DNA of 64,000 nucleotides from Paenarthrobacter sp. JL.01a. Lineage in GTDB: Bacteria > Actinomycetota > Actinomycetes > Actinomycetales > Micrococcaceae. A program made the position numbers and the translations under genes. Shown one piece after another: positions 1 to 7,627 of this stretch. Under the pieces are notes generated by a model. It was not told the DNA's origin. It was given only the letters and a program-made list of their open reading frames with translations, and made no database searches. The stretch spans positions 3,596,001 to 3,660,000 of the forward strand of contig NZ_CP104877.1 in NCBI RefSeq assembly GCF_025452095.1, read 5' to 3'. The stretch's first letter is position 1, and each line of letters opens with the position of its first letter.

Positions 1-315
1 CGTGTGGCCATCGCCCGGGCGCAGGTCACCGGTGCACGGATGGTGTTTGCCGATGAACCCACCGGGGCCCTGGACTCCGCGACCTCCACCGAAGTCCTCG
101 ACGTGCTTCTTCACTCCGTGGCTGCCAATGGGCGCACGCTCCTGGTGGTCACCCACGACCCCAACGTAGCCGCACGCTGCCAACGTGTCGTGGAGCTCCG
201 GGACGGCAGGATCGTGGCGGACAGCGCGGGATTAGTGGACAACGCCGGAATCGCGCCTGCCGCTGCCAGCCCTGCCCCCGCAACCACCAGTTTCAAAGGT
301 GCCTTCAATGTCTAG
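1..315 (+). CDS. ABC transporter ATP-binding protein, 3' part only
   Basis: The window opens inside this gene. The visible 104 residues hold the end of the ABC signature helix (VAIARA), the Walker B/D-loop segment VFADEPTGALDS and the switch histidine in VVTHD. This is the MacB/LolD-type ATPase layout that energises FtsX-fold permeases at the cytoplasmic membrane. The Ala/Pro-rich C-terminal tail looks like a linker. The stop codon overlaps the start of the permease gene (ATG at 308), so the two are translationally coupled and probably form one transporter. The substrate cannot be read from the sequence; antimicrobial-peptide export and lipid extrusion are both known for the family. Confidence 0.85.
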   Translation, partial: RVAIARAQVTGARMVFADEPTGALDSATSTEVLDVLLHSVAANGRTLLVVTHDPNVAARCQRVVELRDGRIVADSAGLVDNAGIAPAAASPAPATTSFKGAFNV

Positions 316-1678
316 CCTCACCATGGCCCTCCGGCTCGGTCCCTATCTTGCGCGCAACAGCGGGAACAGTTTCCGCGAAACGGGACTCCGTGATGCCGGG
401 CTGCCCATCGTTGCCTTCGGCACAGTGACCGCGCTCCTGCTCACCGTCGCGGGCGGCTCCCAAGTTTTCTGGTCCTGGACCGACGACATCGCAGGCACTT
501 ACCAAGCGCTGGCCGTCGTCGCAATGGTCTTGCTCATCATCCCGCTGTTGACGCTCGGTGCCTCAGCCGCCCGGCTGGCCGCCCGCCGTCGTGATGACCG
601 ACTGGCGTCCCTGCGCCTGTTGGGTGCCAACAGCGCGACCGTGGTCTGGATGACCGTGATCGAATCGACCGTCCTCGCAGCAGTGGGTGCGGTGGCAGGC
701 GCGGGACTGTACGCGTGTGCGGCTCCGTTCCTGGGGTTGATCCAGTTCCGTGGCCAGGCGATCGGCGGACACGCGTGGTTGTCCGTGCCCTCCATCCTGG
801 GCTGCATCCTGGCGGTCTGCGTGCTTGCGGCGGCGAGCGCCGCGCTTGGGCTGCGGAAAGTTGTGGTGACGCCCTTGGGCGTCAGGACCCGGCAAACGGC
901 CGACGGCGCGCATTGGGTTCGCGGGCTGATTGCGGCTGTTGTTGTGGTGATCGGAGTGGTGGCGATGGGAATGCTCAGCAGCTTTGGGGCCTTCATCGTG
1001 ATCATCGCCGTCATGGGTGGCTGCTTTGGCCTGGCGTTGTTGGCGCTGAACCTCATGGGCCCGTGGGTCCTGCGCCTGCGGGCATCGTCGCAGCTCAAGC
1101 GGGCGAAAAGGCCGGAGCAGTTACTCGCGGCACGCACTGTACTGGAGAGTCCCAAAGAATCGTGGCGGCAAGTTGGGGGCGTCGCGATGACCAGTTTTGT
1201 GGGAGTCTTCGTGGGCGTGGGCATGGCCATAGCGGACGCCATGGGCACCGCCGGCGACACCGAAGCTGCATTGCTCGTTCGGGACATCAATACCGGAGTG
1301 ATGATTACGCTGCTGGGTTCGTTTTTGATGGTGGCGTGTTCGGCCGGCGTGAACCAGGCCGCCGCAGTACTGGATCGGGCGTCAACGCTGGTGGCCCTCG
1401 ACCGGGTGGGGATGCCGCGGAAACTCATGGTGGCCGCGCGAGTCAAGGCCGTGATGTCTCCGCTGTTCCTGGTGGCGGGGATATCCGCAGCCGCTGCCGC
1501 CGTCTTGGTCCTGCCGTTGACGGGTGCGGTGCTGCTGACCCAGCCCGTGGTGCTGCTGACCATCGCGGGAGTGTTCGCGGCCGGGTTCCTTCTGGTTCGG
1601 CTTGCTGTTGCCGCCGGGACAGCTCAGATCGCCCAGGTGCTGGCCCGTCCGGAGCGCTACGCGAGCGTGGACTCGTAG
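308..1678 (+). CDS. FtsX-like ABC permease
   Basis: A 456-residue integral membrane protein. There is an early helix around residues 30-50, a helix pair near 70-125, a second cluster near 200-245 and a C-terminal set near 280-450. This is the long FtsX-like layout of the permeases that partner MacB-type ATPases. I chose the ATG at 308, which overlaps the ATPase stop codon; a GTG at 299 in the same frame is less likely. It probably acts with the upstream ATPase as a two-component exporter or sensor pump. No periplasmic domain large enough to suggest lipoprotein handling is obvious. Function beyond the transporter class is unassigned. Confidence 0.8.
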   Translation: MSSLTMALRLGPYLARNSGNSFRETGLRDAGLPIVAFGTVTALLLTVAGGSQVFWSWTDDIAGTYQALAVVAMVLLIIPLLTLGASAARLAARRRDDRLASLRLLGANSATVVWMTVIESTVLAAVGAVAGAGLYACAAPFLGLIQFRGQAIGGHAWLSVPSILGCILAVCVLAAASAALGLRKVVVTPLGVRTRQTADGAHWVRGLIAAVVVVIGVVAMGMLSSFGAFIVIIAVMGGCFGLALLALNLMGPWVLRLRASSQLKRAKRPEQLLAARTVLESPKESWRQVGGVAMTSFVGVFVGVGMAIADAMGTAGDTEAALLVRDINTGVMITLLGSFLMVACSAGVNQAAAVLDRASTLVALDRVGMPRKLMVAARVKAVMSPLFLVAGISAAAAAVLVLPLTGAVLLTQPVVLLTIAGVFAAGFLLVRLAVAAGTAQIAQVLARPERYASVDS

Positions 1679-1693
1679 CAAGCCCCGCCGAGT

Positions 1694-1740
1694 TGGCATT
1701 TGATGACAATGTTGGGACCAAACATTGTCATTAAGTGCCA
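1694..1740. terminator. Inverted repeat between convergent genes
   Basis: Two 20-nt arms (1694-1713 and 1721-1740) pair with two mismatches around a 7-nt loop. The repeat sits between the permease stop and the LacI-type gene, which converge here. It has no long T-run. A bidirectional transcription stop or mRNA-end stabiliser is the likely role. Confidence 0.6.
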
Positions 1741-1753
1741 CTTCGGATGCGCC

Positions 1754-2773
1754 CTAGGCGCAGCCGCAGGATTGCCGGATGATCAACTCCGTGGGCAGGA
1801 CCTGGTGTTGCAGCTCTTCGCCGCGCCCCTTGCCTACCAAGGCCCGAACGGCTGCCTGGGCCATCGCTTTGACGGGCTGCGCGACGGTGGTGAGCGCCGG
1901 CCAGCTGTATTCGGAGTCCAGGGAGCCGTCGAAGGAAACCAGCGCCAGCTCATCGGGAACGCGCACGCCCGCCTCGTGGAGCGCCCTGAGGATGCCGATG
2001 GCCTGCATGTCATTGCTGGCGAAGACAGCGGTGGGCCGGTTGGCCATGGCGAGGAAACGCTTGCCGACCTCATAGCCCCCGGGACGGCTGAACGGGCCAT
2101 GCAGCATGGGGCCTTCGGCCAATCCGGCTTCACGGAGTGCGGCAAGCCAACCGACTTCGCGTCCGTCCAACTGGTTGCCGGTATTGGTCCCAATCGCGAG
2201 GCCTATGTTCGTGTGTCCATGGCCGATCAAGTGCTCCACGGCTGCCCGGGCACCCGCTTCCAGGTCCACGCCCACACTGCTGAACCCCGGCGGTGAGCCG
2301 GCGTTGTTCAGCAGGACAGCCGGGATTTCCGAGGCTTCGAGCTCCGTGACGTCGGGGTCGAACACACAGCTTGCAAGGAACACTCCATCCACCTGCCGGG
2401 CGGCCAGGGTCCGGATGTTCTTCCGTTCCCGCGTCAGGCTTCCATCGGAGTTGGTGAGCACCATGCCGAATCCCAGTTCAGCCGCCGCGTCTTCGACCGC
2501 GTGGGCCAGCTGGGTAAAGAAAGGGTTGGTGTTATCCGGTACAACAACGCCGATGGTTTCGCTGGAGCCCAGCTTCAGCGCCCGGGCCGCCGCGTTGGGT
2601 CGGTACCCAAGGACGCGGATGGCGTCGCGGACCTTGGCTTCGGTTGCCGGGGCCACGTTCTTGGGCCCACCGTTCACTACATAACTCACGACGGCGGTAC
2701 TCACCCCGGCGTACCGGGCCACGTCTTTGCGTGTAACCGGTCCGCGCGGGGTTTGTACTGCTGCTGTTGTCAT
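1754..2773 (-). CDS. LacI-family transcriptional regulator
   Basis: A 339-residue repressor of usual LacI length. The N-terminal helix-turn-helix (VTRKDVARYAGVSTAVVSYV, residues 13-32) is followed by a hinge helix and a periplasmic-binding-protein-like sensor domain (TIGVVVPDNTNPFF and onward). It lies 14 nt downstream of the Gfo/Idh oxidoreductase on the same strand, so it is the distal gene of that unit and opposes the sugar-transport operon. I infer that it controls both directions through the paired operator-like sites at 4064-4156, with an alpha-galactoside or its breakdown product as inducer. The C-terminal QSCGCA tail is cysteine-bearing but common in this family. Confidence 0.88.
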   Translation of the reverse strand: MTTAAVQTPRGPVTRKDVARYAGVSTAVVSYVVNGGPKNVAPATEAKVRDAIRVLGYRPNAAARALKLGSSETIGVVVPDNTNPFFTQLAHAVEDAAAELGFGMVLTNSDGSLTRERKNIRTLAARQVDGVFLASCVFDPDVTELEASEIPAVLLNNAGSPPGFSSVGVDLEAGARAAVEHLIGHGHTNIGLAIGTNTGNQLDGREVGWLAALREAGLAEGPMLHGPFSRPGGYEVGKRFLAMANRPTAVFASNDMQAIGILRALHEAGVRVPDELALVSFDGSLDSEYSWPALTTVAQPVKAMAQAAVRALVGKGRGEELQHQVLPTELIIRQSCGCA

Positions 2774-2787
2774 GGGGTAAATGCTAG

Positions 2788-3987
2788 CTACTCCACGGGG
2801 GCATCACCGAAGTCGCGAATGGGAAGCCGTTCGCCACCGCGGAGGGCAGACTCGTGGGCCACGATGCCTGGAAGGGTGAACCGGGCGGCCACCCAGGCGT
2901 TGACCGGGGGAAGGCTGCGGTTGTTCACGGCAGTCACAAAGTCGTCCACCAGGAACTGGTGGCTGCCCTCGTGTCCGTTGGGCGCTCCGAGGAATTCCTC
3001 GGGGAGCCGGGACTGATCGTGCACTGGAGCCAGTCCTGAGATGAACGCGTCACGGAGCTCAGGTGCCACCTCTGCCAGTGAAGGATCGTCGGCAGACATG
3101 GTGGGCTTGGTTTCCACCTGCTCGGACACGTCCTGCACAGATGACTTGTCCTGCCACACAGTGGTGGTGGCGAGCTGCTCAAAGCTGGCGTCCGTTCCGA
3201 AGAAACGGAAGCGGGATTCGCGGATGTGCGACGGATACCCCACGCGGCGCATCTCATTGGTGCGCATCGCACCGCCGTCGTTCATTTCGAACAGTGCGGT
3301 GGCGTTGGAGAAGTCGTTGGCGAACATGCTGACGTCTTTGTCGAAGACGCCGTCGCCCCGCTCGTCTTTGACTCCGATGCAGCTCACACTGACGGCGTGG
3401 CCCGGTACTGCGCCGAGGACACCGCCGATGGCGTGGGTGGGGTACAACATGGGCGGGTAACTCGCGGTTTCCTTCCAGCGTTCACCGCCGCTGTATTGGT
3501 AGGCCTCGTAGAAGCCCAGGTCCATGTCGTGGACGTAGTCGCCCTCCGTGTAGAAGATCCGGCCGAACTTACCCTCGGCGTGCTGCTTCCGGGCGAAAAC
3601 CGTGGCGGGGTTGTAGTAGCTGGTCTCCCCCATCGCGTAGACCAGCTTTGTTTCCCGCACGGCTTTGATGATCCGCTCGATTTCCTCTTCGGAAATTGCC
3701 ATCGGCACCGCCGAGTACACATGCTTTCCGGCCCGCAGGGCCCGCTCCACCAAGGGGCCGTGGGTCCACCGCTGCGTGAAGATGGCGACAGCATCGATGT
3801 CGGACTCCAGCAGCTCCTCGAAGGAGGCCACGGTGCCGTCCAAACCCCAACGCTCCTGCGCTGCGACGGCGCGCTCGGGCAGCTCGTCCACCGCGTAGAC
3901 CCGGCGGACACCGGGGTGGAGCTTGAAGAGGTGGGCGAACTGGCTGCCGAACTGCCCCACGCCAACAACACCAATCGAAAACGTCAT
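2788..3987 (-). CDS. Gfo/Idh/MocA-family NAD(P)-dependent oxidoreductase
   Basis: A 399-residue protein. The N-terminal Rossmann fold shows GVVGVGQFGSQFA at residues 5-17, and the typical AVPMAISEEE segment of the Gfo/Idh/MocA family follows. The family oxidises or reduces sugars, inositols and sugar acids with NAD(P)(H). The start at 3987 is set by an AGGAAAGG ribosome-binding site just upstream. An upstream in-frame start at 4059 would lie in the promoter region and is unlikely. The gene is divergent from an ABC sugar importer, and the next gene downstream on its strand is the LacI regulator. A role in processing the imported sugar or its galactose moiety is an inference. Confidence 0.85.
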   Translation of the reverse strand: MTFSIGVVGVGQFGSQFAHLFKLHPGVRRVYAVDELPERAVAAQERWGLDGTVASFEELLESDIDAVAIFTQRWTHGPLVERALRAGKHVYSAVPMAISEEEIERIIKAVRETKLVYAMGETSYYNPATVFARKQHAEGKFGRIFYTEGDYVHDMDLGFYEAYQYSGGERWKETASYPPMLYPTHAIGGVLGAVPGHAVSVSCIGVKDERGDGVFDKDVSMFANDFSNATALFEMNDGGAMRTNEMRRVGYPSHIRESRFRFFGTDASFEQLATTTVWQDKSSVQDVSEQVETKPTMSADDPSLAEVAPELRDAFISGLAPVHDQSRLPEEFLGAPNGHEGSHQFLVDDFVTAVNNRSLPPVNAWVAARFTLPGIVAHESALRGGERLPIRDFGDAPVE

Positions 3988-4063
3988 TGTTTGCCTTTCC
4001 TGCGGCCGCGCACAGCAGCCGTTTGTCCGTCGTGTCTTGCGTACGCTCGAGTGTCGCACCCGC

Positions 4064-4156
4064 TATCTACACGAGTCAACAGAAACAACATTTCCGAACA
4101 TTTTTCATCAAAACTTCGCGACTCGTCTTGCCAAGGCAAAATCTACTCGTGTAGAT
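4064..4156. promoter_or_regulatory. Divergent promoter with two LacI-type operator candidates
   Basis: A clear palindrome lies at 4139-4156, with 7-nt arms AATCTAC and GTAGATT around TCGT. A second site at 4064-4075 reads ATCTACACGAGT, identical to one strand of the first palindrome over 12 nt. The sites flank the region between the oxidoreductase start (3987) and the permease start (4202). That is where a local LacI-family repressor would loop or block both promoters. Binding is inferred from position and symmetry. Confidence 0.65.
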
Positions 4157-4201
4157 TCGCCTCCAGCTGTTACCCGCATCACTCCCGAGAAAGGGTCAAC
4201 G

Positions 4202-5161
4202 ATGACCACGCTAACCAAGCAAGCGGATCCTGGGCTCTCCGCCAAGGCGCCGCGGAAGTCGCGCAAGCCGGGAAGACCATCCGACAGATTCCGCGGTATC
4301 GGAGACTTGAAGATCGCGCTCTTCTTCATCGCCCCGGCGATGGTCGGACTGATCCTCTTCTACCTCGTCCCGACAATCCGGGGCATCTACCTCAGCTTTA
4401 CCGAGTACAGCATCCTGGGCGATCCGGAATGGATTGAGACAAAGAACTACGAACGCATAGCCAAGGATCCGCTGTTCTGGAACGCCCTGGGCGTCACGGG
4501 GGAATACGTGGTGATCAACATCGTCCTGCAGACGGCGTTGGCCCTGGGCCTTGCAATCCTGATGCACCGTGTTGCCAGGTCCACACTCATTCGCGGCGCG
4601 CTCCTGATGCCCTACCTGATGGCGAACGTCATCGCGGCTCTGCTGTGGTTCTGGATGCTTGATTACCAGATCGGCATCATCAACCAGATCATCGAATGGA
4701 CCGGGTTGCCCCGGGTAGCGTTCTTCGGCAGCGAGCAATGGGCCATCCCCACACAAGCGCTCATCAACACGTGGCGGCATATGGGCTACACGGCGCTCCT
4801 GATCTTCGCCGGGCTCCAAGCCATCCCGAGCAGTGTCTATGAGGCCGCCAGCATCGACGGTTCCAAGGCCATGACCACTTTCTGGCGGATCACCCTGCCA
4901 CTGCTGCGACCGGTCCTTGTGCTGGTCCTCGTCGTGACTGTCATCGGTTCCTTCCAGGTCTTTGACACCGTTGCAGTCACCACGGCCGGCGGTCCTGTCA
5001 ATGCGACCCGCGTGCTGCAGTTCTACATCTACCAGCGCGCCTTCAACGAACAGGACTTCGGCTACGGATCTGCTTTGGCTGTCATCCTCTTCCTCATCCT
5101 TGCCATCGTCGCTTTCATCCAGATGAAGTTTCTCCGCGGCAACCAGTCGGACCTGGACTAA
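4202..5161 (+). CDS. ABC sugar transporter permease (MalF/UgpA type)
   Basis: A 319-residue inner-membrane protein with about six helices. The first starts near residue 40 (IALFFIAPAMVGLILFYLVP), after a basic cytoplasmic N-terminus. The EAA loop contacting the ATPase is visible as YEAASIDGSKAMTTFWRITLP near residue 217. The start at 4202 follows an AGAAAGG ribosome-binding site. The second permease begins 10 nt after the stop and the binding protein follows, giving the usual CUT1 importer set. No ATPase gene is present in this locus, so a shared MsiK-type ATPase encoded elsewhere probably powers it, as is common in actinobacteria. Confidence 0.88.
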   Translation: MTTLTKQADPGLSAKAPRKSRKPGRPSDRFRGIGDLKIALFFIAPAMVGLILFYLVPTIRGIYLSFTEYSILGDPEWIETKNYERIAKDPLFWNALGVTGEYVVINIVLQTALALGLAILMHRVARSTLIRGALLMPYLMANVIAALLWFWMLDYQIGIINQIIEWTGLPRVAFFGSEQWAIPTQALINTWRHMGYTALLIFAGLQAIPSSVYEAASIDGSKAMTTFWRITLPLLRPVLVLVLVVTVIGSFQVFDTVAVTTAGGPVNATRVLQFYIYQRAFNEQDFGYGSALAVILFLILAIVAFIQMKFLRGNQSDLD

Positions 5162-5170
5162 GGACACGCC

Positions 5171-6097
5171 ATGACCACTTTTACCTCACGCACAAGCGCC
5201 GGCCGTCGCCGCCCGTTTAGCCGCCCCTTCAGCTGGCGCCGCGCCATCGCCCTGACCCTCCTCGGCCTGGCCATCGCCGTGAGCATCCTGCCCTTCTACT
5301 GGGTGCTGCGCACAGCCCTGTCCACCAACGGCTCGCTCGCCGCGAACTCCGCCAACCTGCTGCCGGCCGACTTCAACCTGGGCGCGTTCAAGCGGGTCTT
5401 CGGCCTCCAGAGTGCCTCCGAAGCCATCGCAGAAGGCGGCTCGGGCGCGTCGATCAATTTCTGGCAGTACCTCTGGAACTCGCTGCTCTTCTCGGGCATC
5501 ACAACAGCCTGCGCTGTGTTCTTCAGCTCAATGGCTGCCTATGCTTTCTCCCGGCTGCGGTGGAAGGGGCGCGACGCGGTCTTCTCCCTGTTCCTTGCCA
5601 CCATGCTTGTCCCGCCGATCTTCACCGCCCTGCCCAACTTCCTGCTCATCAAGAACCTGGGCCTGCTCAATTCCATGCTCGGACTCGTGCTGCCGTACCT
5701 GTTCATGACCCCGTTCGCCATCTTCTTCATGCGCCAGTTCTTCCTGAATATGTCCCGGGAAGTTGAAGAGGCCGCAATGCTGGACGGCGCCAAGCACTGG
5801 CGGATCTTCTTCCAGATCATCATGCCCAACGCCGCTGCTCCGATCGCGACCTTGGCCCTGCTGACGTTCATGGGCCAGTGGAACGAATACTTCTGGCCTC
5901 TGTTGGTAGGCACCTCCGAAGAGTCCCGGGTGCTCACCGTGGGACTCGGGGTCTTCAAATCCCAGTCCCCGCAAGGTGCTCCGGACTGGTCAGGGCTCAT
6001 GGCCGCAACACTCGTGTCCGCCACGCCGGTGCTGATCCTCTTCGCCATATTCGGCAAACGGATCGTCAACTCCATCGGCTTCAACGGCACCAAATAG
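5171..6097 (+). CDS. ABC sugar transporter permease (MalG/UgpE type)
   Basis: A 308-residue permease, partner of the preceding gene. A basic N-terminus is followed by a helix near residues 20-40 and five more helices. The EAA motif reads EEAAMLDGAKHWRIFFQIIMP near residue 200. Length and layout are typical of the second CUT1 permease. The genes are 10 nt apart, indicating one transcript. The segment near residues 70-95 carries a Gly/Ser-rich insert (EGGSGASI) before the first EAA-proximal helices; it is short and probably a periplasmic loop. Confidence 0.88.
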   Translation: MTTFTSRTSAGRRRPFSRPFSWRRAIALTLLGLAIAVSILPFYWVLRTALSTNGSLAANSANLLPADFNLGAFKRVFGLQSASEAIAEGGSGASINFWQYLWNSLLFSGITTACAVFFSSMAAYAFSRLRWKGRDAVFSLFLATMLVPPIFTALPNFLLIKNLGLLNSMLGLVLPYLFMTPFAIFFMRQFFLNMSREVEEAAMLDGAKHWRIFFQIIMPNAAAPIATLALLTFMGQWNEYFWPLLVGTSEESRVLTVGLGVFKSQSPQGAPDWSGLMAATLVSATPVLILFAIFGKRIVNSIGFNGTK

Positions 6098-6169
6098 CCC
6101 GATCCACCTCCCACACGCGGAAACCGGCCTGCGCCGGCACGCACCCATCCCGTCCTGAAAGGACCAACC

Positions 6170-7525
6170 ATGATAAAAAAGAAGGCAATCGGCGTCGTCG
6201 CCGCAGCCGCCGTCCTCGCACTGTCCGCCTGCTCGGGCGGAAACTCCGGAGGCAGCTCCGGCGGTGACTCCGCCAAGGGCGAGATCAACTACTGGCTCTG
6301 GGACGCCAACCAGCTCCCGGCATACCAGCAGTGCGCCACTGACTTCAGCAAAGCCAACCCGGACATCACCGTCAAGATCACCCAAACCGGCTGGGACGAC
6401 TACTGGTCCAAGCTCACCAACGGCATGGCCTCCGGCACTGCGCCGGACGTCTTCACGGACCACCTTTCCAAGTATCCGGACTTCATCAAGACCAAACAGT
6501 TGGTGGCCCTTGATGACGCCCTTGCGCAGGACAAGGTAGACCTCTCCCAGTACAACGAGGGCCTTGCCGACCTCTGGGTGGGCCAGGATGGCAAGCGCTA
6601 CGGCCTGCCCAAAGACTGGGACACGATCGCGCTCTTCTACAACCAGAAGATGGCCGCCGACGCCGGCATCACCCCGGAACAGATGGGCTCCCTGACCTGG
6701 AATGCGCAGGACGGCGGCACCTACGAAAAGGCCATTGCCCGGCTCACAGTCGATAAGAACGGAAAGCGCGGCGACGAAGCCGGCTTCGACAAGAACAACG
6801 TTGCCGTCTACGGATTGGGCCTGCCGGGCTCCGACGCCGAGAACGCCGGCCAGACGCAGTGGAGCTACCTCTCTGCCACCACTGGCTGGACCACCACGGA
6901 CAAGAACCCTTGGGGCACCCACTTCAACTACGACGACAAGAAGGTCCAGGACACCATCGCCTGGTGGGCCTCGCTGACCGAGAAGGGCTACATGCCCAAG
7001 CTTGAAACCACCGTCGGTGCCAATGCCGCCGACAACTTCGGCGCAGGCAAGGCCGCCATCAACAGCAACGGCTCCTGGATGATCGGCCAGTACACCGGCT
7101 ACAAGGGCATCGACGTCGGCATCGCTCCCACGCCGAAGGGTCCCGAAGGCAAACGTGCCTCCATGTTCAACGGCCTGGCCGATTCCGTGTGGGCCGGCAC
7201 CAAGAAGAAGGACGCAGCCATCAAGTGGGTGGAGTACCTCGGTTCCGCCGCCTGCCAGGACGTCGTAGCTTCAAAGGCCGTCGTGTTCCCGGCCATCACC
7301 ACCTCCTCCGAGAAGGCCGCAGATGCCTTCAAAGCCAAGAACGTGGACGTCAGCGCCTTTACCCAGCATGTGAAGGACAAAACCACCTTCATGCTCCCGA
7401 TCACGGACAACGCCGCCAAGGTTTCCGGAATCATGAAGCCGGCCATGGACGCGGTTGTCTCGGGTAAGTCCCCTGCCAGTTCGCTGACAGCCGCCAACGA
7501 GCAAGTCAACGCACTCTTCAAGTAG
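6170..7525 (+). CDS. Extracellular sugar-binding lipoprotein of the ABC importer
   Basis: A 451-residue solute-binding protein. The signal peptide ends in the lipobox LSACSGG, so the cysteine near residue 21 would be lipid-anchored. A Gly/Ser-rich linker leads into a family-1 binding fold (INYWLWDANQLPAYQQC). It captures the substrate outside the membrane for the two permeases upstream. It lies 72 nt after the second permease, with an AAAGGA ribosome-binding site. The downstream alpha-galactosidase gene makes raffinose, melibiose or related alpha-galactosides the most likely ligands; that specificity is inferred from context only. Confidence 0.88.
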   Translation: MIKKKAIGVVAAAAVLALSACSGGNSGGSSGGDSAKGEINYWLWDANQLPAYQQCATDFSKANPDITVKITQTGWDDYWSKLTNGMASGTAPDVFTDHLSKYPDFIKTKQLVALDDALAQDKVDLSQYNEGLADLWVGQDGKRYGLPKDWDTIALFYNQKMAADAGITPEQMGSLTWNAQDGGTYEKAIARLTVDKNGKRGDEAGFDKNNVAVYGLGLPGSDAENAGQTQWSYLSATTGWTTTDKNPWGTHFNYDDKKVQDTIAWWASLTEKGYMPKLETTVGANAADNFGAGKAAINSNGSWMIGQYTGYKGIDVGIAPTPKGPEGKRASMFNGLADSVWAGTKKKDAAIKWVEYLGSAACQDVVASKAVVFPAITTSSEKAADAFKAKNVDVSAFTQHVKDKTTFMLPITDNAAKVSGIMKPAMDAVVSGKSPASSLTAANEQVNALFK

Positions 7526-7541
7526 AACCCTCCCGTTGTGA

Positions 7542-7588
7542 GGCCTGCTCTGCGTCCCATTACCCCCGCAAAGCACGCAGAGCAGGCC
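7542..7588 (+). terminator. Perfect intra-operon hairpin after the binding-protein gene
   Basis: Arms of 14 nt (7542-7555 and 7575-7588) pair perfectly around a 19-nt loop, with no T-run. Such hairpins between a binding-protein gene and the next gene often protect the upstream mRNA and allow it higher abundance. A leaky terminator is the alternative. Confidence 0.6.
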
Positions 7589-7627
7589 CCGCAACACCCA
7601 ACTCCAGCTCCTGAAAGCGACTCATAC

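Noticed and set aside
499-1563. Minus-strand frame of 354 codons opposite the FtsX-like permease
   Set aside because: Ser/Thr/Ala-rich antisense of a membrane protein gene, with no ribosome-binding site or known domain.
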